A stretch of 22,787 nt of DNA from a virus: the IMG/VR virus record IMGVR_UViG_3300005584_001400, positions 1-22,787 of that record; one strand, given 5' to 3'. The notes beneath the pieces are model-generated. The model had not been told where the DNA came from. It made no database searches and worked only from the letters and a program-made list of their open reading frames with translations. Numbering within the stretch: position 1 is the stretch's first letter; every line of letters starts with the position of its first letter. Position numbers and translations under genes: made by a program. Of this stretch, positions 1 through 8,250 are shown piece after piece.

Positions 1-117
1 TGCCATGCACGACCCAAGATAATTCTATCCTATGCCTTTGGTGACACATCGGATGGTGATGAGAGCGACGAGTTAAATCTCGATGAGTCAATTAAAAGAG
101 TACTTCGGAAACCATGA
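1..117 (+). CDS. C-terminal fragment of an unidentified gene
   Basis: An open frame enters from the left edge and ends at TGA 115-117, giving the last 38 residues of a protein. The visible tail has a hydrophobic stretch (IILSYAFG), then an acidic run rich in Asp, Glu and Ser, then a basic end (IKRVLRKP). The stop overlaps the ATG of the next gene (ATGA at 114-117), so the two are probably translationally coupled and share a transcript with uvsW. Acidic tails occur on phage replication and recombination proteins such as UvsX, but the fragment is too short to assign. The reading frame is supported by the coupling; the identity is unknown. Confidence 0.6.
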   Translation, partial: CHARPKIILSYAFGDTSDGDESDELNLDESIKRVLRKP

Positions 118-1634
118 GCACAACAATTCAAGTTTCAAAGATTGACGAGGCACATCTTCGCATAACATGTGAGGATGCTGGAGTCCTACAGGAACTTTCC
201 GACTTCTTTTCGTTCTTCTCGCCTGGATACAAGTTCTCTCCGGCATTTCGGAATCAACATTGGGATGGCAAAATTCGAATTTTCAATCTTCGAAACCAGT
301 CTTTACCTGGTGGATTGTTATACCAGCTGGCTCAGTTCTGTTCCTCGCGGAATCATCAGCTGACACTGGCATCAGGGCTGACGCTTCCAAAGCTGTCAGA
401 AGCTAAATCCGCGTCGTCTGTGGCCGCTTATTCGGCCGTCGGCAATGATGGTGAAGATCTGGAGATAAGAGATTATCAAGCCGAAGCAATTGCCCATGGC
501 ATTGAAAATGAGAAGACGCTGCTCGTATCTCCGACTGGTTCTGGGAAATCGTTGATCATCTACCAACTTTTACGATGGTACTTAGACAATACCAAAGGAT
601 CTTCGGCCAAAGCCATTATCATTGTTCCAACTACGGCGTTGGTCGAACAGATGTTCAAAGACTTTACGGATTATTCGGCCGGTGATAAAACGTTTAGCGC
701 GGAGAAAAACTTGCACATGATCTATTCTGGCCAAGAAAAAGATTCAGATGCACCGGTCATTATCACTACTTGGCAATCGGCGATTACGATGGGCCCCAAG
801 TGGTTCGAAAGCTTTGGTGCCGTCTTTGGCGATGAAGCCCACCTTTTCAAAGCCGCATCACTGACGAAGATCATGAGCTGGCTCAAGAATGCATGGTTTC
901 GCATTGGAACAACTGGCACTCTTCCGGGTGGAGAAGATGCTAAGGTTAATCGGCTGGTGCTGGAAGGTTGCTTTGGTCCGGTTTTTCAAGTGACGACGAC
1001 GGCCGAACTCATTGATTCTGGAACTCTGGCAGATCTGAAGATTCATATGATCGTTCTGAAGTATCCGGAAGCCGTGCGAAAAGAATACCGTGCTTCGGAT
1101 TATCAAGAAGAGTTGGAATTTCTGACGGCCTATGAACCGCGGAATCGATTCATCTTGAATCTGACGGCGGACTTGAAGGGGAATTCTCTGGTTCTGTATC
1201 AGTTCGTCGAGAAACATGGCGAACCGTTATTTGAAATGATCAAGAAGAAACTTGCCGGATCTAAGCGCAAGGTTTATTTTGTTTCCGGGGAAGTTGAGAC
1301 GGAAGAGCGGGAACGAATTCGTGGACTCGTCGAAAAGGAAGATGGGGCCGTCATCGTCGCTTCCGTCGGCACATTTTCAACTGGAGTCAATATTCGAAAC
1401 CTTCATAATATCGTTTTCGCCGCGCCAACAAAATCTCAGATTCGTGTTCTTCAATCGATCGGACGCGGTCTTCGAAAGACGGAGGATGACCGGCCAACGA
1501 CGGTATATGATATCGCCGACGATCTTTCCATCAAGGGAAATAAGAATTACACTCTCGGTCATGGCATCGAACGTGCTAAGATTTACACCATGGAAAAATT
1601 TGACTTTGAAGTTCACGATGTTCCAATCTCATAA
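114..1634 (+). CDS. uvsW: UvsW-type DNA/RNA helicase
   Basis: Superfamily 2 helicase homologous to T4 UvsW, which unwinds D-loops, R-loops and branched DNA and moves T4 from origin-dependent to recombination-dependent replication. The 506 residues match the length of T4 UvsW. The N-terminal ~100 residues carry the UvsW-specific substrate-binding domain (FFSFFSPGYKFSPAFRNQHW, then DGKIRIFN). The helicase core follows: Walker A SPTGSGKS with Lys145, the IIIVPTTALVEQM motif Ia region, the DEAH box at 240-243, and motif VI QSIGRGLRK at 447-455. All catalytic motifs look intact. The start ATG at 114 is chosen because the T4-like N-terminal domain begins there and it overlaps the upstream stop. There is only a weak GGA 7 bases before the start. 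A late-type promoter for the next gene lies across its stop codon. Confidence 0.97.
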   Translation: MSTTIQVSKIDEAHLRITCEDAGVLQELSDFFSFFSPGYKFSPAFRNQHWDGKIRIFNLRNQSLPGGLLYQLAQFCSSRNHQLTLASGLTLPKLSEAKSASSVAAYSAVGNDGEDLEIRDYQAEAIAHGIENEKTLLVSPTGSGKSLIIYQLLRWYLDNTKGSSAKAIIIVPTTALVEQMFKDFTDYSAGDKTFSAEKNLHMIYSGQEKDSDAPVIITTWQSAITMGPKWFESFGAVFGDEAHLFKAASLTKIMSWLKNAWFRIGTTGTLPGGEDAKVNRLVLEGCFGPVFQVTTTAELIDSGTLADLKIHMIVLKYPEAVRKEYRASDYQEELEFLTAYEPRNRFILNLTADLKGNSLVLYQFVEKHGEPLFEMIKKKLAGSKRKVYFVSGEVETEERERIRGLVEKEDGAVIVASVGTFSTGVNIRNLHNIVFAAPTKSQIRVLQSIGRGLRKTEDDRPTTVYDIADDLSIKGNKNYTLGHGIERAKIYTMEKFDFEVHDVPIS

Positions 1635-1637
1635 ATA
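1630..1637 (+). promoter_or_regulatory. Candidate gp55-type late promoter
   Basis: CATAAATA lies 6 bases before the ATG at 1644. T4 late promoters are just a TATAAATA -10 element read by gp55, and the cyanophage version is NATAAATA. Transcription should start about 6 bases downstream, at roughly 1643-1644, giving an mRNA with virtually no leader. The same octamer, with G in place of C, recurs at 13219 and 13716. A single AT-rich 8-mer is weak alone; the recurrence and position raise it. Confidence 0.45.
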
Positions 1638-1643
1638 TATTAT

Positions 1644-2099
1644 ATGACAGACGATCTGCATAATTACATTCAATCTCTTCCAGTCCGTTTATATCGGATG
1701 ATTGATGGTTCTTTAATCTTAGCCGAAGAAAGCCAGCGCAATATTAAGAATAATCAAGTACTCTTGCAGAAGCCATTACAGCTTTATCCGGTGGTGACAG
1801 CTGAACTTCAAATGCAATTGATCTGTGTTCCATGGATGCCGGAATTGAATGAACTCTTGAAAATTCGATTGAGCGACATTATTGCCGAATCGGAGGCTAG
1901 CTTTGATCAGAAATTTAAATATTCTCGACATTTCCTCATGACATATTTGCAGAAATTACTGTCGGCGGAGGAGTATAATAACATTATTTCAGAACAATGT
2001 ACAGCACATGCCAAGACTTCTGAGGCTCAGATCGGTGCTGCAAAATCGAAGCTTTTCAATGAAATTGAGAAGCAAGACAAATCGCATCGATGGCAGTAA
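1644..2099 (+). CDS. Small Sm-like-fold phage protein, unassigned
   Basis: A 151-residue protein. Residues ~12-65 look like an Sm/LSm-type beta-barrel (PVRLYRMIDGSLILAEE, then VLLQKPLQLYPVV and MQLICVPWMP). The family to which I compare it is the small LSm-like hypothetical proteins of T4-like marine phages, recalled rather than searched. Residues ~68-151 are helical and charged, ending in KSHRWQ. No catalytic motif is visible and I do not assign a function; RNA binding would be a guess. The ATG is 9 bases after the uvsW stop, with no Shine-Dalgarno sequence and a late-type CATAAATA directly upstream. It is followed by a 219-base non-coding stretch, so it may end this transcription unit. Confidence 0.8.
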   Translation: MTDDLHNYIQSLPVRLYRMIDGSLILAEESQRNIKNNQVLLQKPLQLYPVVTAELQMQLICVPWMPELNELLKIRLSDIIAESEASFDQKFKYSRHFLMTYLQKLLSAEEYNNIISEQCTAHAKTSEAQIGAAKSKLFNEIEKQDKSHRWQ

Positions 2100-2270
2100 A
2101 TCTCGAGGAGGTTCTTCTCGCAGCCTTCATACTTTCCTTTTCAGTTTCCCCTTTCCTTCAATCTCTCAATCCAGTTTGCCTTGACTAACCGTGGCCATGG
2201 CTGAAAGCTGGATCTATTGTAATGAGTGCTGAAAAGAAGTAAAGGCTATAATTACCAGACATTACGAATT

Positions 2271-2310
2271 GAAGAATAAAGTTGTACATGTTATGGTTAC
2301 GTGTTATAGT
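2271..2310 (+). promoter_or_regulatory. Promoter of gene 55 (shared family, leaderless type)
   Basis: TGTACA at 2283-2288, a 16-base spacer and TATAGT at 2305-2310. Read as TTGTAC with a 17-base spacer, it is also a good sigma-70 promoter. The 20 bases from 2271 match 17 of 20 with the 20 bases from 18603 in front of the primase-like gene. The -10 ends 8 bases before the ATG at 2319, so transcription should begin about 2 bases from the start codon. Confidence 0.7.
2285..2307 (+). repeat. Direct repeat inside the gene 55 promoter
   Basis: TACATGTTAT (2285-2294) and TACGTGTTAT (2298-2307) match at 9 of 10 positions with a 13-base period. They span the -35/-10 spacer and enter the -10. This could be a pair of operator half-sites read on nearly the same face of the helix, or chance in AT-rich DNA. 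Confidence 0.4.
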
Positions 2311-2318
2311 AGCTGAAT

Positions 2319-2936
2319 ATGAAAGCTGACACTATCGAAGATCTTCCAATCAAGAAACTTAAACCCTCTGAACGACCGCATTACGTAAACAATGTAGACT
2401 TTTCGACGGCTGTTGTCGAGTACGTGCGAGAGGTTAAAGCCTTTGCTCGAAATAAGAACGTGGGAAATCCTCCTAGAATTTCAGAATATATTGGTGAAAG
2501 TCTTCTGAAAATATCTCAAGGCCTTTCGCATAAACCGAATTTCGTTGGATATAGCTATCGAGAAGACATGGTGATGGATGCGTTGGAAAATTGTATTCGT
2601 GCGATATCGAATTTCAACGTGAATGCAGGAACTCGCAGTGGACTTCCAAATGCATTTTCATATTTCACACAGATCTGCTTCTTTGCATTCATTCGACGAA
2701 TTCAGAGGGAGAAGAAAATACAAGATACGAAAATGGCGTACATGGAATCTTCTGGAATAGATAAATTCGCCACCTTTGGAGAAGGCGAACATGGAGATTG
2801 TCCGTCCGTCGGAGAAGGCATTGTTGAACGAATTCGCCATAGAGTTTCGATTGGTAAGAGCTCAGATGCTATCGTGCCGAAAAAAATAGCTTCTTCGAGA
2901 AAGCCTAAGCCTTCAACGACATCCTCTCTCTATTGA
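2319..2936 (+). CDS. 55: gp55-like late-transcription sigma factor
   Basis: Homologue of T4 gp55, the minimal sigma factor that directs host RNA polymerase to late promoters with help from the gp45 clamp. At 205 residues it is slightly longer than T4 gp55 (185). Matching blocks are NPPRISEYIGESLLKISQGL (50-69), NFVGYSYREDMVMDALENC (74-92) and AFSYFTQICFFAFIRRIQRE (112-131), the last being the sigma region 2-like helix that contacts polymerase and the -10 element. As in T4 there is no region 4. The N-terminal ~20 residues are an extension. The C terminus is basic and serine-rich and ends SSLY, in the position where T4 gp55 carries its clamp-binding tail; whether it does that here is open. It has its own promoter, 219 bases after the previous gene, and only 8 bases before gene 47. 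Confidence 0.93.
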   Translation: MKADTIEDLPIKKLKPSERPHYVNNVDFSTAVVEYVREVKAFARNKNVGNPPRISEYIGESLLKISQGLSHKPNFVGYSYREDMVMDALENCIRAISNFNVNAGTRSGLPNAFSYFTQICFFAFIRRIQREKKIQDTKMAYMESSGIDKFATFGEGEHGDCPSVGEGIVERIRHRVSIGKSSDAIVPKKIASSRKPKPSTTSSLY

Positions 2937-2944
2937 TTTAAGTT

Positions 2945-4015
2945 ATGGCTAAAATTGCTATTATCAATGACACTCATGCCGGTCAGCGGAATGCATCCGA
3001 TGTTTTCCTCGACTATACGGATAAATTTTACCGCGATGTTTTCTTTCCAACCTGTAAAGCTCTAGATATTAAAACGGTCATTCATGGAGGTGATTATCTC
3101 GATCATCGCAAGTACGTAAATTTCAAAGCTCTTCATCGCACTCGCAAATCGTTTCTAGAACCGCTAGTCGCCAATCAGATGAAGATGATCATTATTCCCG
3201 GGAACCATGATGTCTACTATAAGAATACGAATGATCTCTGTGGACTTCGAGAAGTCCTTGGTTATTTTATCGAAGACATTGAAATAATCATGAAGCCGGC
3301 CGTCAAGCAGATTGAGGAATTGGATATTGCATTTCTTCCATGGATTGCTCCGGATAATTATGCCGATTCCATGGAATTCATTGGAAAGGCACCTGCGTCT
3401 ATTCTGATATCACATCTCGAGCTAGCTGGGTTTGCAATGATAAAGGGCATGCCAACTTCGACGGGAGGAATGGATGCCGCACTCTTCAATAGATTTGAAA
3501 TGGTATTGTCCGGTCATTATCATACCAAATCAACACGTGGCAATATTCATTATCTTGGAACTCAATTTCAACAGAGCTGGGCCGACTGCGATGATCCAAA
3601 GTATTTTCACGTTCTCGACACGGTGACGCGTGAGCTCGTACAAATAAAAAACCCCTTTACTTTGTTTGAGCGTGTGGTATATGATGAGACCGATCCATCT
3701 ACCTTTGCGCATAATCCGGAGAAATATAAAAACAAGTATGTCAAGATTGTCGTCACAAAGAAATCCGATTCTGCTAAATTTGACAGATTCCTCCAATCGA
3801 TTCAAGATGCCGGTCCAATTGAACAGCCGAGGATTATCGAATCGTTTGAAGAATTTGCTTCCGATCGGGTTGAAGATCATCAGATCGATTTAGAGGACAC
3901 GGGCCGTCTTCTCTATTCTTACATCGATGGAATAGAAACATCCCTGAATAAAGAACGTTTAAAGAAAATGATGAATGAACTTTTCGTCGAAGCACACCAG
4001 ACAAAATCTTCCTGA
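2945..4015 (+). CDS. 47: gp47-like recombination nuclease subunit (SbcD/Mre11 type)
   Basis: Metallophosphoesterase nuclease homologous to T4 gp47. With gp46 it resects double-strand ends for recombination-dependent replication and takes part in host DNA breakdown. The length, 356 residues, is close to T4 gp47 (339). All metal-ligand motifs are present in order: DTH at 9-11, GGDYLD at 48-53, GNHD at 86-89, SHLELAG around 158-164 and GHYH at 190-193. The C-terminal ~100 residues would be the capping domain that meets gp46. The ATG at 2945 lies 8 bases after the gene 55 stop and has no Shine-Dalgarno sequence. It sits in one tight unit with genes 55 and 46. Confidence 0.96.
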   Translation: MAKIAIINDTHAGQRNASDVFLDYTDKFYRDVFFPTCKALDIKTVIHGGDYLDHRKYVNFKALHRTRKSFLEPLVANQMKMIIIPGNHDVYYKNTNDLCGLREVLGYFIEDIEIIMKPAVKQIEELDIAFLPWIAPDNYADSMEFIGKAPASILISHLELAGFAMIKGMPTSTGGMDAALFNRFEMVLSGHYHTKSTRGNIHYLGTQFQQSWADCDDPKYFHVLDTVTRELVQIKNPFTLFERVVYDETDPSTFAHNPEKYKNKYVKIVVTKKSDSAKFDRFLQSIQDAGPIEQPRIIESFEEFASDRVEDHQIDLEDTGRLLYSYIDGIETSLNKERLKKMMNELFVEAHQTKSS

Positions 4016-4018
4016 ACA

Positions 4019-5731
4019 ATGTTAACATTTCGCTCTATCTCGTATAAGAATTTTCTATCGGCAGGTGATGTGCCTATCATGATTAACCTCGATCAGAATA
4101 TAACAACCCTGGTCGTTGGCACAAACGGCTCTGGAAAATCCACAATTCTAGATGCGATTTGTTTTGCACTCTTTGGCAAACCTCATCGCGACATCAAAAA
4201 TCCACAGCTCATCAATTCGATCAATGGCAAAAACTGCGAAGTTCACATTAAGTTTTCCATTGGGCTAGATAAATTTGAAGTCATTCGTGGATATAAGCCT
4301 TCAATATTTGAAATCTGGAAAAATGGAACACTCCTGAATCAGGAATCCCATTCGCGCGACTATCAAGGATTCCTCGAGACGAATATCCTGAAGATGAACA
4401 AAAAATCTTTCAATCAGATTGTTGTCTTGGGAGCTGGAAATTTTGTACCATTTATGGCGATGCCGATTTGGGATCGCCGCGGCGTCATCGAAGATCTTCT
4501 CGACATATCCGTATTCTCTGAGATGAATCATCTGATTAAGGATAAACTCGCCAACTCGCGCGAATCAATTGAGAAGAGCGAAAATCAGCTGGCCATTTTC
4601 AAAGAAAAGGTGACACTGCAATCAAAACATCTTTCCGAGCTTCGGCAAATCGATGCCGATTATATTCAACGAGCGCGCGATGAAATTACATCTCTGGAAA
4701 ATGAAATCTCCGGAGCTGCAAAAATAGCTCAAGGTCATCGTAATTTCCTAGATGATAATTCGAATATTCTCATCGATGCACATGCGAAATTACAGAATAC
4801 GCATCAGACCATGGTGGGATATCGAAAGCAAATTCAATCGAATCTTTTGAAAATTGGAGCGGAACTTGAATTCTATGAAAAGAATGATGAGTGTCCAACA
4901 TGTCGGCAACAAATCGAAGCTCCAATTAAAGAGCGTCGAGCACATGCATGTTCGCTTAAATCGGCCGAGTTTAATGATGGACTGGTGAAATTGAATAAAT
5001 CCATCGATGATGCTGATTTGAAATTCAAAAAAGCCATCGTTCAAATGAATGATCTGGCTAGAAATCAAACATCTCTGGCGGCCGTGAATGGAACTATCAC
5101 ATCTCTTCAATCTCAGATTGGAGCATTGCATAGAAAAATTTCCGAATCATCGGACAAAGTGGACATCAAACAAACTGAAGATGCACTATCCACATCCGAA
5201 CGCGATTATCTCGCTCTCACGGAAACACGCCTGAGTCAGATCGATGACCGCGCATATATAGACGTCATTCAGGAAATGCTTCGCGATACCGGCATTAAAG
5301 CTAAAGTGATCAAGCAATACGTTCCACTGATGAATAAATTCATCAATCAATATCTCTCGGTCCTCGATTTTTTCGTTTCATTCACGCTCGACGATTCATT
5401 TAACGAATTGATCCGATCGAGACATCGCGATGATTTTTCATATGCTTCTTTCTCCGAAGGAGAGAAGATGAGAATCAATTTGGCAATTCTTTTTACGTGG
5501 CGCCAGATCGCCAAGCTTAAAAATCATTGCGCGACCAATCTTTTAATTCTCGATGAAACGTTCGACTCGTCTCTGGATGGTGATGGAGTGGAAAATCTTC
5601 TGCGAATCTTAAATACGATGACGGCGACCAACGTCTTCGTCATCACTCACAAAGCTGAGATGATGGCCGACAAGATGCAATTTAAGCTCGAATTCGTCAA
5701 AAATGGCAACTTTTCCATGCTCAAAACATAG
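4019..5731 (+). CDS. 46: gp46-like recombination nuclease ATPase (SbcC/Rad50 type)
   Basis: SMC-like ATPase partner of gp47. Its 570 residues are close to T4 gp46 (560), so the coiled-coil arms are short. Visible parts in order are Walker A GTNGSGKST at 34-42 (Lys40), the Q-loop region near FNQIVVLGAG, coiled coil from ~185, the zinc hook CPTC at 292-295, a second coiled-coil arm, the ABC signature FSEGEKMRINLA near 478-489, and Walker B LLILDETFDSSLDGDG with Asp512/Glu513. The D-loop follows directly and a His occurs in the VITHKAEMM H-loop. Everything needed for a working Rad50-type ATPase is present. The ATG is 3 bases after the gene 47 stop with no Shine-Dalgarno sequence, as expected for co-translation of a two-subunit complex. 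Confidence 0.96.
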   Translation: MLTFRSISYKNFLSAGDVPIMINLDQNITTLVVGTNGSGKSTILDAICFALFGKPHRDIKNPQLINSINGKNCEVHIKFSIGLDKFEVIRGYKPSIFEIWKNGTLLNQESHSRDYQGFLETNILKMNKKSFNQIVVLGAGNFVPFMAMPIWDRRGVIEDLLDISVFSEMNHLIKDKLANSRESIEKSENQLAIFKEKVTLQSKHLSELRQIDADYIQRARDEITSLENEISGAAKIAQGHRNFLDDNSNILIDAHAKLQNTHQTMVGYRKQIQSNLLKIGAELEFYEKNDECPTCRQQIEAPIKERRAHACSLKSAEFNDGLVKLNKSIDDADLKFKKAIVQMNDLARNQTSLAAVNGTITSLQSQIGALHRKISESSDKVDIKQTEDALSTSERDYLALTETRLSQIDDRAYIDVIQEMLRDTGIKAKVIKQYVPLMNKFINQYLSVLDFFVSFTLDDSFNELIRSRHRDDFSYASFSEGEKMRINLAILFTWRQIAKLKNHCATNLLILDETFDSSLDGDGVENLLRILNTMTATNVFVITHKAEMMADKMQFKLEFVKNGNFSMLKT

Positions 5732-5793
5732 GAACCGCAAGGCTTTAGGTGCAAGTCGTTGGCCGCCAACGGCGAAATAGTTTCATCTTTTCT

Positions 5794-5831
5794 CACTATT
5801 TTATTTACATCCTCAAAATTCTTGGTATACT
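5794..5831 (+). promoter_or_regulatory. Promoter of the CobT-like gene (leaderless type)
   Basis: TTTACA at 5804-5809, a 16-base spacer and TATACT at 5826-5831. The upstream CACTATTT at 5794-5801 is repeated at the same distance in the promoter at 8171 (14 of 17 bases identical from CACTATTT through the -35). The -10 ends 6 bases before the ATG at 5838, so the predicted mRNA begins at or next to the start codon. Confidence 0.72.
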
Positions 5832-5837
5832 AGTCTC

Positions 5838-8132
5838 ATGATCGAGCAAGACAATAAAGTGAATATGGTTCAGCAAGGAATGCTGGCCAAACTTCTCGCC
5901 AAGGAGAATCTGAGGATTCATCATGGCAACTATACGACGGCATTCTTCGACCCGGCGGCCCGCGTTCTTGGACTTCCAATCTGGAATGTCTCAAAAGACG
6001 TGTATGATCTTCTTGTCGGACATGAGGTTGGCCATGCTCTATACACGCCAGCCAGTGCCATTCAAGACTTTAGGAAGCAATGCCCCAACATCCCTTTCGA
6101 TGCTCTCAATGTCGTCGAAGATATTCGCATTGAACGAATGGTGCAGGACATGTATCCGGGTCTAAAGAGCGCATTTCAAAAGGCTTACGTCGCGATGGTT
6201 GAACGGAACTTCTTTGGAACTAAGGGAAAAGATATCGCGACACTAGGCTTCCTCGACCGTCTCAATCTCCATGCAAAAGCTGGAACGGTCGTGAATGTTA
6301 ATCTCTCTGTCGAAGAGAAAGCGATCTATGATAAATGTTTGGCAGCCCAGACAATCGAAGATTGCATTCAAATCTGCAAAGACATTGCCCACATGATTGA
6401 GAAATCGAAAAACGACGAGCGGACTAACAAGGGCGAGGATGCCAAGGGCGAGGATGCCAAGGGCGAGGATGCCAAGGGCGAGGATGCCAAGGGCGAGGAT
6501 GATGACGGAACAGAATCCGAGAGTGGTGAATCGGCCGGCGAAGGCGAAGACGATAAAGCTGAAGAATCGGAGAATGAGGAAATCTCGTTGAATGAAGATT
6601 CGAATTCTCCTGCAGGCGAAAGCGCCGCTTCTACATATTCTGAAGATGTTGGCTCGAATTCCACTGAAGGCTCAAATGCGTGTGGAGAATCGATTCCCTC
6701 TTCAAAGCGTTCGTATAGTTCCGTAGAAGAGGAGCTCACTTCGAACACGGCCGACAATTTGCAAGACTCCTTAGCAAGATGTCTTCAAGACACCTCGGGC
6801 ACGTCGCACGCGATTGAACCTTCGGAGCAGGCGATCCGCGCCTCGATCATTCCCTTCAAGACCGTTTTAAACCTTCGTCAAGCGAAGCTTCAATATAATT
6901 CGTTTATGAACGCGCCGGAGACTAAAACGTTCATCGCCGAAAGGAGAAAGTCTGCCAACAAATTCGTCTCCGCGCTGACTCGAGAATTTGAAATGCGCAA
7001 GGCGGCTTTTCAATATTCCCGTGCACGGCAATCGAATTCCGGCACTTTAAACATGTCGAAGCTTCATGCATACCGATATGCCGAAGACATCTTCAAGTCT
7101 AATACTATCACGCCCAATGCTAAGAATCACGGCATGATGATGTTTGTCGATATGTCTTCATCGATGCAAGCTTGCATCGATGACGTCTTTGAGCACACAA
7201 TCAATTTAGTCATTTTCTGCCAGAGGTTGAATATTCCGTTTGAAGTCTACGGCTTTACAACTCCAAACATAAGCCGCTTACGCAGCATCCCTGCAGCACA
7301 GTGGGAAATCAACATCCAGACGTTAAACACCGTTGAACTTTTCTCGTCGCGAATGAATTCCAAAGAGCTGGAATTGGCTATCGACCAAGTTTTGGCCAAT
7401 AGACATTTCAAATTGATTCGTTGGTCAGCCGCGAGCATTGCGAAGTATAAAAATGTCAGTCCCGTAATATGCCAATATGATGAGCTCCATGGAACTCCTC
7501 TCAACGAAACGGTGATTGTCGCTCACACTCTAGTCAGAGATTTCAGGAAAAGAAATGTTGTTCAGAAAATGAATATCGTTTTTCTGACAGACGGCGCAGG
7601 TTCACCTCTCGAATATGAATGCTCTAAGCTCGGATATCGCATGAAGACGAAAGTGTCAGTCGTAATCAATAAGCGGCTGGTCGAGTATCAGACGCATTCA
7701 TATAGTGCCAGCGCCCTAGATGTTGCGAACATATATGAAAAGCTCGTCGAGAATCTTCGAATCACGACAAATTCAAATGTGATTGGCTTCTTCATTCCAA
7801 TGAATAATGGTCGCGGAATCACGGCTATCGATTGCATGTTCCATTTCGATAGAAAGCTTCAGGTAAGTGAGCAAAACGTGCTTGACAAAGCCAAAGAACA
7901 ATATAGAAAAGAACATATCTGCGTCGTCAACGGAGCACACAATTTCACTTCCTATTTCGTTCTCCCTCCATCTGGAGAGCTCGAGCTCCAAGAAGATGGA
8001 GATTTCGCTGACGCGGTCGAGGCGAATTCTAAGCTCACGACGTCTAAATTGGCTCGAGCATTTACAAGTTTCAACAAGAAGAAGAGCGAATCTCGAGTGA
8101 TTTTGAAGAAATTCTCAGAGATTATTGCTTAA
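5838..8132 (+). CDS. CobT-like protein: HExxH metallopeptidase-type domain plus VWA domain
   Basis: A 764-residue protein in three parts. The N-terminal ~190 residues contain HEVGH (62-66), a zinc-protease HExxH motif, followed by NVVEDIRIER (91-100), whose Glu94 or Asp95 could be the third metal ligand. Residues ~195-300 are a highly acidic, serine-rich linker that includes a tandem GEDAK repeat. The C-terminal part holds a VWA fold with MIDAS residues DMSSS (Asp438, Ser440, Ser442) and FLTDG (Asp585). The LEDxRIE-like block and VWA resemble CobT/NorD proteins that work with MoxR-type AAA+ ATPases, and such an ATPase is encoded next. I infer a metal-dependent, ATPase-driven protein-remodelling or processing role; cobalt chelation is unlikely with no other cobalamin genes in view. 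It starts from its own leaderless-type promoter. Confidence 0.85.
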   Translation: MIEQDNKVNMVQQGMLAKLLAKENLRIHHGNYTTAFFDPAARVLGLPIWNVSKDVYDLLVGHEVGHALYTPASAIQDFRKQCPNIPFDALNVVEDIRIERMVQDMYPGLKSAFQKAYVAMVERNFFGTKGKDIATLGFLDRLNLHAKAGTVVNVNLSVEEKAIYDKCLAAQTIEDCIQICKDIAHMIEKSKNDERTNKGEDAKGEDAKGEDAKGEDAKGEDDDGTESESGESAGEGEDDKAEESENEEISLNEDSNSPAGESAASTYSEDVGSNSTEGSNACGESIPSSKRSYSSVEEELTSNTADNLQDSLARCLQDTSGTSHAIEPSEQAIRASIIPFKTVLNLRQAKLQYNSFMNAPETKTFIAERRKSANKFVSALTREFEMRKAAFQYSRARQSNSGTLNMSKLHAYRYAEDIFKSNTITPNAKNHGMMMFVDMSSSMQACIDDVFEHTINLVIFCQRLNIPFEVYGFTTPNISRLRSIPAAQWEINIQTLNTVELFSSRMNSKELELAIDQVLANRHFKLIRWSAASIAKYKNVSPVICQYDELHGTPLNETVIVAHTLVRDFRKRNVVQKMNIVFLTDGAGSPLEYECSKLGYRMKTKVSVVINKRLVEYQTHSYSASALDVANIYEKLVENLRITTNSNVIGFFIPMNNGRGITAIDCMFHFDRKLQVSEQNVLDKAKEQYRKEHICVVNGAHNFTSYFVLPPSGELELQEDGDFADAVEANSKLTTSKLARAFTSFNKKKSESRVILKKFSEIIA
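6431..6500 (+). repeat. 15-base tandem repeat, 4.7 copies, coding for GEDAK
   Basis: The unit GGGCGAGGATGCCAA is repeated exactly at 6431, 6446, 6461 and 6476, with a partial fifth copy at 6491-6500. It keeps frame and encodes four GEDAK pentapeptides plus GED in the acidic linker of the CobT-like protein. Perfect copies indicate recent slippage or expansion. Length changes would lengthen or shorten the linker without a frameshift. Confidence 0.95.
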
Positions 8133-8170
8133 AGATGTGCAAGTGGCTGATATTCAATTGCGTAAACTTT

Positions 8171-8208
8171 CACTATTTGCTGTACATTTAAACAAAACGG
8201 TGTAGAAT
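8171..8208 (+). promoter_or_regulatory. Promoter of the CobS-like gene
   Basis: TGTACA at 8181-8186, a 16-base spacer and TAGAAT at 8203-8208, with CACTATTT at 8171-8178 as in the promoter at 5794. Unlike most of its family, it leaves a leader of about 35 bases before the ATG at 8251. The 13 bases at 8195-8207, overlapping the -10, match the core of the palindrome at 9505-9517 at 12 of 13 positions, so the two may share a regulator. Confidence 0.62.
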
Positions 8209-8250
8209 TATCTCATAACGGTAAGAAAACAAAACGACGGAAAATATATT

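Noticed and set aside
2104-2120. Hairpin after the Sm-like gene considered as a terminator
   Set aside because: The 7-bp stem contains a G-U pair and is followed by a mixed pyrimidine tract rather than a T-run. The evidence is too weak to list it.
2247-2252. Consensus TATAAT in the 2100-2318 gap considered as a second promoter
   Set aside because: There is no -35 element at the right distance, and it lacks the upstream stretch shared by the six accepted promoters.
5757-5771. CGTTGG/CCAACG hairpin after gene 46 considered as a terminator
   Set aside because: The 6-bp stem competes with an overlapping GCCG/CGGC pairing and no T-run follows directly. It could slow polymerase, but it is not a convincing terminator.
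6431-6500. Regular repeats considered as a CRISPR array
   Set aside because: The unit is 15 bases with no spacers and keeps a protein reading frame, so it is a coding tandem repeat.
6368-6757. Long minus-strand open frame (129 codons) opposite the acidic linker of the CobT-like gene
   Set aside because: It mirrors the tandem repeat and Glu/Ser codons, giving only Ser/Leu/Ala/Pro repeats. The + strand frame has recognisable domains on both sides.
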